From NCBI GenBank assembly GCA_964565615.1, contig CAZMFO010000001.1, positions 39,046-103,045 of the forward strand: 64,000 bases of DNA. The letters run 5' to 3'. The notes below the pieces were generated by a model. That model saw nothing but the letters and a program-made list of their open reading frames with translations. It did no database searches and was not told where the DNA came from. The stretch is from HK-STAS-PATE-36 sp964565615. GTDB lineage: Bacteria; Patescibacteriota; Saccharimonadia; Saccharimonadales; JAGQNJ01. The position numbers and the translations under genes are program-made. Below are positions 52,564 to 60,375 of the stretch, piece after piece. Numbering within the stretch: the stretch's first letter is position 1; every line of letters starts with the position of its first letter.

Positions 52564-52579
52564 TTAGTATGTGTACTCC
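52564..52579 (+). repeat. Palindromic repeat C, degenerate
   Basis: TTAGTA-TGTG-TACTCC, a third partial copy of the same palindrome, without the GATTT tail. Confidence 0.4.
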
Positions 52580-52632
52580 AAGCTCGCCGGCTTCTAAATA
52601 TGTCCTTTTTTAGAACCTTCCGCCTTATAAGT

Positions 52633-53673
52633 TTATTCTGCTTCAGCTAGATCGTAGGTGGCTTTAGCAACTCGTTTAAACTTCTTTTTGCCCTGTAAGT
52701 TTAGTAGGATGGTCGTTTCTTTGACATAACGATTTTTGAGTACTTGTTTGATTATTTCGTCGCGATGCAAGGGTTGGTTAGCTTTTTTAAGTATATCAAC
52801 AATAACATCAGAAACAGTACCCTTCTTAAACCCCCATTCTTTGAGGGCATAAATGCCACGACCAACTAAAATAAATCGGCTATCTTTGATTAGCTCATTA
52901 TGAATTGCCTGGGTGGTAACATTTTTGCGTTTAAAGTCAGATTGTTTAATTTTATCGGCGATTTCACTAAAATGCATTTGCTTGCCATTTTCTTTTAGAA
53001 TAACATATATTTTATCGCGAATGTTCTTGGGGTTAACTGTTGGCCATTTTGATAGACCCCAGTTATTGTTGAGACAAGACAATTGTTTAGATATTTGTGC
53101 TAGAGCATTTAGTTGTGGAACATCCGAACCAGATAGTGCTTTAACAATATCCTTAACAGGTGTTGGCTTGCCGATGTTTTCTATAGTCTTAACAACAGCA
53201 TCAACTTTGTCGGTAGCCAATTTGCCAGATTGATATGCTTTAGTTGTAGTTACTGATTGGTAATAGTTGTCGTTTTCGTCAATTGCGATTAGGTTTGGTG
53301 CTAGGGTTGCTAGAAAGGTAATCCGGGATTGGTTTATCTTGCTATCGTCCTTGAATAAATCTTTTGAGATGACGGTTATGCGTTGAATATCACCATTTTG
53401 GGCTAGGCTGTCGGCGATTGCAATTTCTAAGTCATTGATATAGGGTATACTCCCCTGCTTTGCTTGAGAGATAAGTCGTGTGATAATTGATTTTTCTAGT
53501 TGACGGACGCGTTCGCGAGTAATTCCAAGAAGCTCACCGATTTGTTCTAAGGTTTCCTTGCGATCAAAAAGACCATATCTTCTTGAGATTATCTCTCGTT
53601 CTCGCTCTTTTTCTATACAAGCAAGAACTTCTTTAATTATCTTATCTACTTCAACCACTTCACTCTTAGTCAT
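52633..53673 (-). CDS. Sigma-70 region 4-like protein with HARE-HTH/RpoE-delta-like domains
   Basis: 346 aa. The N-terminal 65 residues form a sigma region 4: EREREIISRRYGLFDRKETLEQIGELLGITRERVRQLEKSII (in parts), with the HTH that reads -35 boxes. No region 2 exists, so it is not a complete sigma factor. The C-terminal half contains two winged-helix modules like HARE-HTH/delta subunit (NIRDKIYVILKENGKQMHFSEIADKI, VSDVIVDILKKANQPLHRDEIIKQVL). It probably modulates RNA polymerase or DNA-bound complexes. AGGGAAG precedes the ATG. Confidence 0.85.
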   Translation of the reverse strand: MTKSEVVEVDKIIKEVLACIEKEREREIISRRYGLFDRKETLEQIGELLGITRERVRQLEKSIITRLISQAKQGSIPYINDLEIAIADSLAQNGDIQRITVISKDLFKDDSKINQSRITFLATLAPNLIAIDENDNYYQSVTTTKAYQSGKLATDKVDAVVKTIENIGKPTPVKDIVKALSGSDVPQLNALAQISKQLSCLNNNWGLSKWPTVNPKNIRDKIYVILKENGKQMHFSEIADKIKQSDFKRKNVTTQAIHNELIKDSRFILVGRGIYALKEWGFKKGTVSDVIVDILKKANQPLHRDEIIKQVLKNRYVKETTILLNLQGKKKFKRVAKATYDLAEAE

Positions 53674-53716
53674 TTGGGCTTCCCTGTTAAATTATGATTT
53701 GATTATAGTCAAGCTT

Positions 53717-53744
53717 ATTATAACCTAATGCGACAATAAGTCAA
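53717..53744 (-). promoter_or_regulatory. Promoter of the sigma region 4-like gene
   Basis: On the minus strand TTGACT (53744-53739), 16-bp spacer, TATAAT (53722-53717). A second TTGACTATAAT overlap lies just downstream. The leader is about 37 nt with AGGGAAG before the start codon. Confidence 0.68.
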
Positions 53745-53857
53745 GGACTATTTATCTAACATTATTATAGCACTAAGTAGACAGATTTGCCTATACTTGC
53801 AATAACAAGCAATTAGCTAATAGAGGTGCAAAAAGTGAAAAAAGGTTGTCAAATAAA

Positions 53858-56143
53858 CTATTTCTGCTTTTTTGGGCGGTATCTTCTTTTTTGAGAAGCT
53901 TCTTGTAGAATCTTGTTCGCTTGTGATTCGGTTATTGTTTTGGGGTCAATATCTTTGTTAATACGAGCATTTTTTTTGCCATCTGTAACATAAGGGCCAT
54001 AAGGTCCAAGAAGTATTTTTACCTTTCCAAAGTCGGCAATATGGCGTTTTTTTAATTGAAGGAGCTTTTCTTTGTATAATTTGCGGGCATCATCTAGAGA
54101 TATAGAAAATGGGTCTAGTGGGTCTTTAATTGATACATAGGTGTTAGCAACTTTTATGTATGGGCCAAAACGGCCTATGTCGGCCGTGATTTCTTGGCTA
54201 TCTTGGGTTTTGCCAACAACTCTTGGTAGTGAGAACATTTTAAGGGCCTTCTCTAGGGTGATGTTCTCGATAGTTTCGTCCTTTGGCATTGGTGCAAAGG
54301 TGGGTTTAGGGTCATCAGATTGTTCTCCTCGTTGGAGCATTGGCCCAAATCGCCCATATCTAGCAAAAATTGGTGTTCCGTCTTGGTCGTTACCCACTAA
54401 ACGGGTTTGTGTTGCCTCTGCTCGTGAGATTTCATCGCTGGCTACTACTAGCTTGTGGAACGGTTTATAAAAGTGATCTAAGACCTCTATGCGATTTTTC
54501 TTCTTTTCGGCGATTAAATCTAGCTCCTCTTCAATATCTTTTGTAAAATCGTAGTCCATTACATCGGCAAAGTGTTTGACTAGAAAGTTGGTTACTACTT
54601 TGCCGGTGTCTGTTGGGTACAGCTTGTTGCTGTCTTTGCCGTATTCTATAGTCTGGTATTCTTCCGATATTTTTTTGTCTTTAAGGGTCATTATAAGGGT
54701 TTTAGTATTTACTCCAGAGATATCTCCTCGCTCTACATAGCCTCGTGACTGGATGGTGCTAATAGTGGTTGCATAGGTGCTGGGGCGACCAATGCCCATT
54801 TCTTCTAGTTTTTTTACAAGGGATGCCTCCGTAAATCTAGCTGTCCCACGACTCAGGGTCTCGCTAGCAGTAGCAACAAGAAGATCTAGCTTTTCGCCAT
54901 TGTTGATCGGAGGCAGGATGATATCGTCGTTTTTTTTGCCGATAACCCTTAAGAATCCATCAAAAATTACTACTTCTCCCTTTGCTTCCAGGAGCTCTTT
55001 ACTTTTACTTGGTTTAATTGATATAACAGTTTTTTCTATTTTTGCAGGAGCCATTTGAGTAGCTAATGTTCGTCGCCAGATTAGTTGATACAGCTTTTTT
55101 TGTTGAGGATCAGCGCCAGCTTCTTGTTTTGAGAAATCTGTTGGACGAATCGCCTCATGCGCTTCTTGGGCACCAGCACTTTTTGTTTTAAAGGTTCGCT
55201 GTTCGTGGTATTGCTGACCAAACTCTTTTTTTATGTACTTGGCCATAGAGTCTAAGGCGGGTTTTGATAAATTGAGTGAATCTGTACGCATATAGGTTAT
55301 GTGGCCGGCTTCGTATAAGCGTTGCGCGAGTTGCATAGTGGTTCTGGGGCTATAGCCTATTTTATTGCTAGCCTCTTGTTGTAAGCTACTAGTTGTAAGT
55401 GGCACTCCCGGACTTCGCTGACCGGGCTTTTGTGATATTGCCTCAACCACAAAGTCGCTATCGGCATAATCTTTAAGAATTTGCTTGATTTTAGCCGAAT
55501 TCTTATATTTTGTGGTTGCTTCGGCAGGGATCTTATGCCCTCTGGGGGTTTTTAGTGTTGTGGTAAGTTTAAAAGTAGATTCTGGTTTATGTTTGGCGAT
55601 CTCTTCCTCTCGTTCTACTACCAAGCGTACAGCGACACTCTGGACGCGTCCAGCACTAAGTTGAGGGCGAACCTTCTTCCAGAGTACAGGACTTAATTCA
55701 AAACCAACAAGGTAATCAAGCGATTGCCTTGCTTGTTGTGCCTCGACCAGCGGGATATCAATTGTGCGAGGATTGGCAATAGCCGATTTTAGCGCGGATT
55801 CGGTTATTTCGTGAAAAACAATTCGCTTGGTGGTTTTGGGGTTTAATCGCAGAACTTCTGATAAATGCCAGGCTATTGCTTCTCCTTCGCGGTCTTCATC
55901 GCTAGCTAGCCAAACGCTATCTGCATTTTTTGTGGCCTTTTTTAATTCGGCAATAATCTTTTTTTTGTCTGGGTCAATTTCGTAAACAGGAGCATATTTT
56001 TTGGCAATATCAATGCTACCCGTTTTACTAGGGAGTCCTCTAATATGCCCCATACTACTTTTAACAATAAAGTCTTTGCCAAGAAACTTTTCAATTGTCT
56101 TGGCTTTGGCGGGGCTTTCTACGATAACTAGATTTTTGCTCAT
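53858..56143 (-). CDS. topA: DNA topoisomerase I
   Basis: 761 aa type IA topoisomerase that relaxes negative supercoils. The Toprim domain opens with NLVIVESPAKAKTIEKFLG and has the acidic SDEDREGEAIAWH. The catalytic Tyr lies in EAGHITYMRTDSLNLS (about residue 288). After the core come two or three glycine-rich C-terminal repeats (ARYGRFGPMLQRG, ADIGRFGPYIKV, LLGPYGPYVTDGKK) but no zinc-finger cysteines. It is the first gene after the terminus-like region, separate from the sigma region 4-like gene by 185 bp. Confidence 0.97.
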   Translation of the reverse strand: MSKNLVIVESPAKAKTIEKFLGKDFIVKSSMGHIRGLPSKTGSIDIAKKYAPVYEIDPDKKKIIAELKKATKNADSVWLASDEDREGEAIAWHLSEVLRLNPKTTKRIVFHEITESALKSAIANPRTIDIPLVEAQQARQSLDYLVGFELSPVLWKKVRPQLSAGRVQSVAVRLVVEREEEIAKHKPESTFKLTTTLKTPRGHKIPAEATTKYKNSAKIKQILKDYADSDFVVEAISQKPGQRSPGVPLTTSSLQQEASNKIGYSPRTTMQLAQRLYEAGHITYMRTDSLNLSKPALDSMAKYIKKEFGQQYHEQRTFKTKSAGAQEAHEAIRPTDFSKQEAGADPQQKKLYQLIWRRTLATQMAPAKIEKTVISIKPSKSKELLEAKGEVVIFDGFLRVIGKKNDDIILPPINNGEKLDLLVATASETLSRGTARFTEASLVKKLEEMGIGRPSTYATTISTIQSRGYVERGDISGVNTKTLIMTLKDKKISEEYQTIEYGKDSNKLYPTDTGKVVTNFLVKHFADVMDYDFTKDIEEELDLIAEKKKNRIEVLDHFYKPFHKLVVASDEISRAEATQTRLVGNDQDGTPIFARYGRFGPMLQRGEQSDDPKPTFAPMPKDETIENITLEKALKMFSLPRVVGKTQDSQEITADIGRFGPYIKVANTYVSIKDPLDPFSISLDDARKLYKEKLLQLKKRHIADFGKVKILLGPYGPYVTDGKKNARINKDIDPKTITESQANKILQEASQKRRYRPKKQK

Positions 56144-56217
56144 ACTTGCTTAAGTTTACCAGAAAATTATTAGTACCAAAGCGAGAATATTAAGCTAAAT
56201 CTAAAACAATTGCAAGT

Positions 56218-57081
56218 TTATTTTGGGCTCCACTGGTCGGCACCGAGGGGAGTAATTAGTCCGTTTATTTCTAGCATAGTTAGGGTTTGGTTAAAAATTT
56301 GTGGAGGTAGCTGACTTTTAATTAGTAACGAATGCCCGTCTCGGATTCCATCTTTTAACAAAGATAAAATAATGTACTCTTCTTGATTGTTGGCGATGAT
56401 TTTTGCAGATTGATGAGGGCTAACGCCTAGTTTAAATAGGACATCGGACTTATCTGTTAGCGGAAGAGCACCAGCTTTAATGAGGTTGTTGGTGCCCCGG
56501 CTATAAGGGCTGGTAATTGGGCCGGGTACAGCCATAACAGTTTTACCTTGAGCCAGCGCAAAGTTCGCCGTATGTAATGTGCCACTTCGTTCGCTAGCTT
56601 CTGTAACGATTACTACATCTGCAAGCCCGCTAATAATCCGGTTGCGGGCGATAAAGTTTTGTTTGAGAGCTGGTGCTCCTGCTGGGTACTCTGTTATTAG
56701 GCTACCACCTGACTTTAATATACTGATGGCAAGCTGTCGATGACTGCTGGGATAGATTGATCCTTCTCCACAGGGTAATACAGCAATCGTTTGTCCGCCA
56801 GCATTTATGCAAGCCTTATGTGCAATACTATCAACTCCTAGAGCTAAACCACTAATTATGACGATGCCACAGGCACTTAATTCGCTGGCTATTCTCTCTG
56901 TTACTTCTCGACCATAAGTGGTTGGTTTTCGGCTACCGACGATTGCCACAGTTGGTTTGCTTAGCAGGGTGTTTAGATTACCACCACAGTAAGATACTTG
57001 ATTAGGTAGTGGATCAATTGCCGAAAACTTTGCCGGAAGGTCTGCGCTATAGAGCTTATGGTATTTATAATTATTTTGCAT
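56218..57081 (-). CDS. dprA: DNA processing protein DprA
   Basis: About 287 aa. The Rossmann-like core carries VAIVGSRKPTTYGREVTERIA, ISGLALGVDSIAHKACINAGGQTIAVLPCG and RNRIISGLADVVIVTEASERSGTLHTANFALAQGK (in parts). The C-terminal winged helix (LLKDGIRDGHSLLIKSQLPPQIFNQTLTMLEI) is present. DprA loads RecA on incoming single-stranded DNA, suggesting natural transformation. The ATG at 57081 is chosen over an upstream TTG at 57090. Confidence 0.94.
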   Translation of the reverse strand: MQNNYKYHKLYSADLPAKFSAIDPLPNQVSYCGGNLNTLLSKPTVAIVGSRKPTTYGREVTERIASELSACGIVIISGLALGVDSIAHKACINAGGQTIAVLPCGEGSIYPSSHRQLAISILKSGGSLITEYPAGAPALKQNFIARNRIISGLADVVIVTEASERSGTLHTANFALAQGKTVMAVPGPITSPYSRGTNNLIKAGALPLTDKSDVLFKLGVSPHQSAKIIANNQEEYIILSLLKDGIRDGHSLLIKSQLPPQIFNQTLTMLEINGLITPLGADQWSPK

Positions 57082-57105
57082 AATAAACAAATTAGTTGAA
57101 TAGTA

Positions 57106-57134
57106 TTGACATAATGCAACAACTTTGCTAAAAT
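57106..57134 (+). promoter_or_regulatory. Consensus promoter of the 57-kb RNA
   Basis: TTGACA (57106-57111), 17-bp spacer, TGCTAAAAT with -10 TAAAAT (57129-57134). It is the best -35/-10 match in the window and points away from dprA, into a region without protein genes. Confidence 0.85.
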
Positions 57135-57140
57135 AGCAAC

Positions 57141-57511
57141 TCGTAAGTCCTATTTAGTAGGAATTACGTACCTTATACCCCCATTCTAACATCTTGGTTT
57201 TCCAAGATATTATGTTAGATTGTTTTAGAGCGCGCTAACTAAGTTGTTACCCTCCACTTTATTAGCTTGCTGTTTAATCAGCAACGCTCTAAAACAGACT
57301 AACCCCTTTAACTAAACCCGTTTTTCAAAGTGAGCCTAAACGGTTCTTGGTTGCTTGCAACTAAGAGACACAGGTACCTAGTGGAGTTGTACGCTGATGT
57401 TTCGCTGGGGTGGGTTGAAGGGTGTTTTTTGAGACTCAAGCATCGTATTTTATTGTTTGAGTCCAGAAATCGGCTTACAGCGGTGCCCACCCCCTCTGTA
57501 GGCCGTTTTTT
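57141..57511 (+). ncRNA. Structured non-coding RNA of about 370 nt, family not recognised
   Basis: It lies between the consensus promoter and a terminator. Stems: CGTAA/TTACG with TCCTA/TAGGA (57142-57168); TCTAACAT/ATGTTAGA with CTTGG/CCAAG (57185-57219); an 11-bp GTTTTAGAGCG/CGCTCTAAAAC (57222-57232, 57285-57295) enclosing TTGCTG/CAGCAA; CCGTTT/AAACGG (57318-57343); CTTGGTTGC/GCAACTAAG (57346-57365); GACTCAA/TTGAGTC (57433-57463). GGGGTGGG (57407-57414) pairs with CCCACCCC (57486-57493) inside the terminator loop, a pseudoknot. The segment CAGAAATCGGCTTACAG recalls conserved region V of RNase P RNA, but other RNase P landmarks are missing. Confidence 0.72.
57471..57511 (+). terminator. Terminator hairpin of the 57-kb RNA
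   Basis: CGGCTTACAG (57471-57480) pairs with CTGTAGGCCG (57496-57505), 10 bp with one G-U pair, followed by six T (57506-57511). The loop contains the CCCACCCC partner of the pseudoknot. Confidence 0.82.
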
Positions 57512-57514
57512 GTT

Positions 57515-58150
57515 TTAAAGTAAGAAGTTTCTGGTTTCTGGGTAAAGTTCGCCTCTGTAGATTAGTTCAATCAGAATACTCGAAACTTCTCTAGTCAGTT
57601 TGCTTATATCTTTTTGCTCTAGAATACTAAATTTTGCTAACACATAATCTGAAGTGTCAATTTGTTCTGGCTTTTTGCCCATAATACCCACCCTAACTCT
57701 TCCGTAAGCTTCGCCGATATGTGAGGTAATAGATTTGATGCCGTTGTGTCCGGCACTACCGCCTCCCGTTTTGGTTTTTATCTGCCCAAAAGCAATATCT
57801 AGGTCGTCGTGTACTACAACAACATTAGAAGTCGGTATTTTATAATATGCCATCACTGCTTGTACGCTTTTACCACTTTCGTTCATAAAGGTCGTTGGCT
57901 TGATTAATAGTACTTTTGTTGTGCCGAATGTTCCAGAACTTAGGTTGCAGAATAGTGATTTCTTCTCTTGCCAAGGCTCGAACTCACTTTGAGTTTCCTT
58001 AAACGCATCAAGACAATCAAATCCTATGTTATGGCGAGTCGCACTATAATCTTTACCAATGTTCCCTAGTCCAGCCACCAGAATAGTCTTTTTATTCTTA
58101 AGACTAAAGTTTAAATTGTGCTCGATGACCTTTTTTTGAAACAAACCCAT
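57515..58150 (-). CDS. pth: Peptidyl-tRNA hydrolase
   Basis: About 211 aa. It frees tRNA from stalled peptidyl-tRNA. Catalytic features: Asn in VAGLGNIGKDYSATRHNIGF with the catalytic His, FMNESGKSVQAVM, and the Asp of VVHDDLDIAFGQIKTKTGGGSAGHNGIKSI (in parts). A basic N-terminal extension of about 20 residues is longer than usual. The ATG at 58150 is preferred because TATAAT (minus strand 58163-58158) ends 7 nt upstream; a TTG at 58171 lies before that promoter. Confidence 0.95.
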   Translation of the reverse strand: MGLFQKKVIEHNLNFSLKNKKTILVAGLGNIGKDYSATRHNIGFDCLDAFKETQSEFEPWQEKKSLFCNLSSGTFGTTKVLLIKPTTFMNESGKSVQAVMAYYKIPTSNVVVVHDDLDIAFGQIKTKTGGGSAGHNGIKSITSHIGEAYGRVRVGIMGKKPEQIDTSDYVLAKFSILEQKDISKLTREVSSILIELIYRGELYPETRNFLL

Positions 58151-58157
58151 AGACTTG

Positions 58158-58163
58158 ATTATA
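58158..58163 (-). promoter_or_regulatory. -10 box of pth, leaderless arrangement
   Basis: TATAAT on the minus strand, then CAAGTCT, then ATG at 58150 (gap 7 nt). Confidence 0.66.
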
Positions 58164-58328
58164 TATGACAATAACTACATAGAGAAAAACCTTATTGTTA
58201 GCCAGCAAAAGAATTGGTATGCTTTTTGCTAGAGTAGGATTTATTGGGTGAAAAGACTACTAGGGCTGATTTGGCGGAGCCTAGAATGCAGTATGTTCAA
58301 TTATTTTTAAAAAAAGCATATTGGGGGG

Positions 58329-59663
58329 CTATTTGTGGCGATCTTCGTGCTTTTCTATAAACCAGAATTTTATCGGGGTCCCCGTTAGGTCATACTCTTC
58401 TCTGAACAGTCGTTCTAGATAGCGTTTATAGCTCCAGTGCAAGAACTTAGTATGTGATCCAAAAACTTTAAAACTGGGTATTGGATTGCCTTCTTCGTGA
58501 ACAATATAATTGAGTTTGGGTAGGCGATTTTTTAGCCCAGCAGGTGGATGTTTGTCGATGGCTTGTCTTAACCAGCGGTTAAGCTCGGTAGTCTTATAGG
58601 TTTTTTGTCGATTTTGCATTATTTCGCAGATCAGATCAAATAGTTTGGTAACATTTTGCCCGGTCTGTGCACTGGTAAAGATAAGTGGTGCCCAAGGGAC
58701 AAAAATAAAGTTATGTTTTATGTCTGGTGCTAGTCGGTCGCGGGTAAAAGCATCTTTATCTACACTATCCCATTTACTTACTACTAAAATTAGCCCCTTG
58801 CCTGCTTCTTTAATCATACCGGCAATTTTTTGATCAAGTTGAGTGTTGAGCTCGTTGGCGTCCATAAGTAGTAAGCAAATATCTGCTTGTTCTATGGCGC
58901 TAATGGAGCGTATGACGCTAAACTTTTCGATTCCCTGCTCTATCCGTCCACTTCGGCGAATACCGGCCGTGTCCATAAGCTCTATTTCTTTGTTATTGTA
59001 CCTAATTACTGTACGGTTAATGTCTCTTGTTGTCCCTGCCCTATCAGCAACAATGGCTTGTTGTTTTTTGGCGAGACTATTAAAGAGGTGCGATTTGCCA
59101 ACATTAGGTCGGCCAAGCAAGGCAACACGAATACGCTGGGGATCTATTTTGATAGTAGCCTTAGGGATTTTGTTAACCACATCATTTAATAGATCAACAA
59201 TTCCCCGATTCTGGGTTACGCTTGTTAGAAAGATTGTTTTGATCCCTAAACGCAGAAAATCGGTTGGCTGGGCAGTGGGTTGCTTATCTGCTTTATTGAC
59301 AACTAAGTAAACTGTTTTGTTGGATTTAAGGGCTAGTTTGGCGATACGACGATCTTCTTCGGTTATAACGGTGTCGGCCTCAATGACTACCCAAATGATA
59401 TCAGCACTGTCGGTTGCTTGTGTAATTTGCTCTTGAATCGTAAACTCAAAGTCATCCTCTGGGTCTTTCATTCCAGCGGTGTCAACTAACCAAAAATCTT
59501 GGTTATTCCAGCTTGCTTTTGTGTAGATACTGTCACGAGTTGTACCCGGCTCGTTGGCAACAATTGCCTCCCTTTTGCCTAAAACAGCATTGAATAGACT
59601 AGACTTGCCGACATTAGCTCGTCCGACAATTGCGATAATCGGGACAGAATGTTTAGTTGCCAT
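58329..59663 (-). CDS. der: Ribosome biogenesis GTPase Der (EngA)
   Basis: 444 aa with two G domains in tandem and a C-terminal KH-like domain. G1 motifs GRANVGKSSLFN (about residue 13) and GRPNVGKSHLFN (about residue 188), G3 DTAGM and DTAGI, and G4 NKAD and SKWD are intact. The KH-like part ends with the typical GTPIKFWF. It acts in 50S assembly. TATAGT on the minus strand lies 8 nt before the ATG. Confidence 0.97.
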   Translation of the reverse strand: MATKHSVPIIAIVGRANVGKSSLFNAVLGKREAIVANEPGTTRDSIYTKASWNNQDFWLVDTAGMKDPEDDFEFTIQEQITQATDSADIIWVVIEADTVITEEDRRIAKLALKSNKTVYLVVNKADKQPTAQPTDFLRLGIKTIFLTSVTQNRGIVDLLNDVVNKIPKATIKIDPQRIRVALLGRPNVGKSHLFNSLAKKQQAIVADRAGTTRDINRTVIRYNNKEIELMDTAGIRRSGRIEQGIEKFSVIRSISAIEQADICLLLMDANELNTQLDQKIAGMIKEAGKGLILVVSKWDSVDKDAFTRDRLAPDIKHNFIFVPWAPLIFTSAQTGQNVTKLFDLICEIMQNRQKTYKTTELNRWLRQAIDKHPPAGLKNRLPKLNYIVHEEGNPIPSFKVFGSHTKFLHWSYKRYLERLFREEYDLTGTPIKFWFIEKHEDRHK

Positions 59664-59709
59664 ATACTTGAACTATACCACAAATGTTGTAAAATAACTA
59701 TCAAATTTG

Positions 59710-60357
59710 CTATTTTATAGGACGATACTTGCCCATTGCTAGATTGCCGAGTTGATATTGGCCAAATTTTGTTCTATGCAGGCTTGTTACGGTGTAATTT
59801 AGGGCATTAAAAGTACGGCGAATTTGCCGATTGCGACCTTCGCTCATAGTAACTTGCCACGAGCTGTTAGTCCCAGATAGTGCTAAGGCGCTAATGCCGT
59901 CCTCTAGCATAATCCCTTGTTCTATGGCTGATCTATCGGCGGTTTTGAGCGGTTTGTTAAGTTCTATCTGGTAAATCTTTTGCTTATTAAAAGATGGATG
60001 TGTTAGTTGATGAGCTAAATTGCCGTTATTTGTCAAAAGTAGCAATCCACTAGATTCTTTATCTAACCTACCGATTGTCTTAAGGTGTTGAAGCTCATTT
60101 GGTAGTAGGCTGTAAATGGTTTGGTTGCCCTGACCTTTTCTTGAGCAAACATATCCGGGCGGTTTATTAAGCATAATGGAGAAAAACTGCTGTTGATGGA
60201 TCGCTTTATTTTGATATTTGACAATATCTGATTGGTTGACTATTTGTCCGTTTTGAGCTGGGTAGTCATTGATGGTTACTAAGTTATTGGCAATGGCCTT
60301 ATCTGCCTCACGACGCGAAAGACCTGTTGCTAGAGCAACGAATTTGTTTATTCTCAT
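59710..60357 (-). CDS. rluB: Pseudouridine synthase, RluB/RsuA family
   Basis: 215 aa. The N-terminal S4 RNA-binding domain reads MRINKFVALATGLSRREADKAI. The catalytic Asp lies in GRLDKESSGLLLLTNNGNLAHQLTHP. The end motif EGRNRQIRRTFNALNYTVTSLHRTKFG (in parts) is typical. It modifies 23S or 16S rRNA; the exact site cannot be told from sequence. TATAAT (minus strand 60369-60364) ends 6 nt before the ATG, so it is leaderless although the preceding gene ends 18 bp upstream. Confidence 0.92.
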   Translation of the reverse strand: MRINKFVALATGLSRREADKAIANNLVTINDYPAQNGQIVNQSDIVKYQNKAIHQQQFFSIMLNKPPGYVCSRKGQGNQTIYSLLPNELQHLKTIGRLDKESSGLLLLTNNGNLAHQLTHPSFNKQKIYQIELNKPLKTADRSAIEQGIMLEDGISALALSGTNSSWQVTMSEGRNRQIRRTFNALNYTVTSLHRTKFGQYQLGNLAMGKYRPIK

Positions 60358-60363
60358 AGGTTA

Positions 60364-60369
60364 ATTATA
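60364..60369 (-). promoter_or_regulatory. -10 box of rluB, leaderless arrangement
   Basis: TATAAT on the minus strand, then TAACCT, then ATG at 60357 (gap 6 nt). Confidence 0.66.
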
Positions 60370-60375
60370 GCCTTT

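Larger units (their letters stand above)
51821..52632 (+). other. Gene-free convergent region, candidate replication terminus
   Basis: An 812-bp stretch between the last plus-strand gene (ftsQ) and the first of a long series of minus-strand genes. Contents: a dif-like dyad (52322-52349), three TTAGTA-N4/5-TACT palindromes, a CTACTAGTAG palindrome (52455-52464), a CCGGTAG/CTACCGG hairpin (52374-52406) and four TGTGRAAAA motifs. Small reading frames are not convincing. The reversal of gene direction is what is expected where two forks meet. Confidence 0.6.

Noticed and set aside
53717..53746. Second dif-like match (ATAAGTCAAGG arm)
   Set aside because: The other arm is not symmetric; the sequence is better explained as the TTGACT/TATAAT promoter of the minus-strand gene.
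57222..57295. GTTTTAGAGC resembling the start of a type II CRISPR repeat
   Set aside because: It is one arm of an 11-bp hairpin in the structured RNA. There is no repeat array, spacer series or cas gene.
57141..57511. Assignment of the RNA as RNase P RNA or tmRNA
   Set aside because: Only a region V-like piece and a possible P4 pairing are seen. The GAGGAAAGTCC block, the GGTAAGAGC-type specificity block, a tRNA-like end and a tag frame are all missing.
57330..57518. 62-codon plus-strand reading frame
   Set aside because: It lies fully within the structured RNA and its terminator, has no ribosome-binding site and resembles no family.
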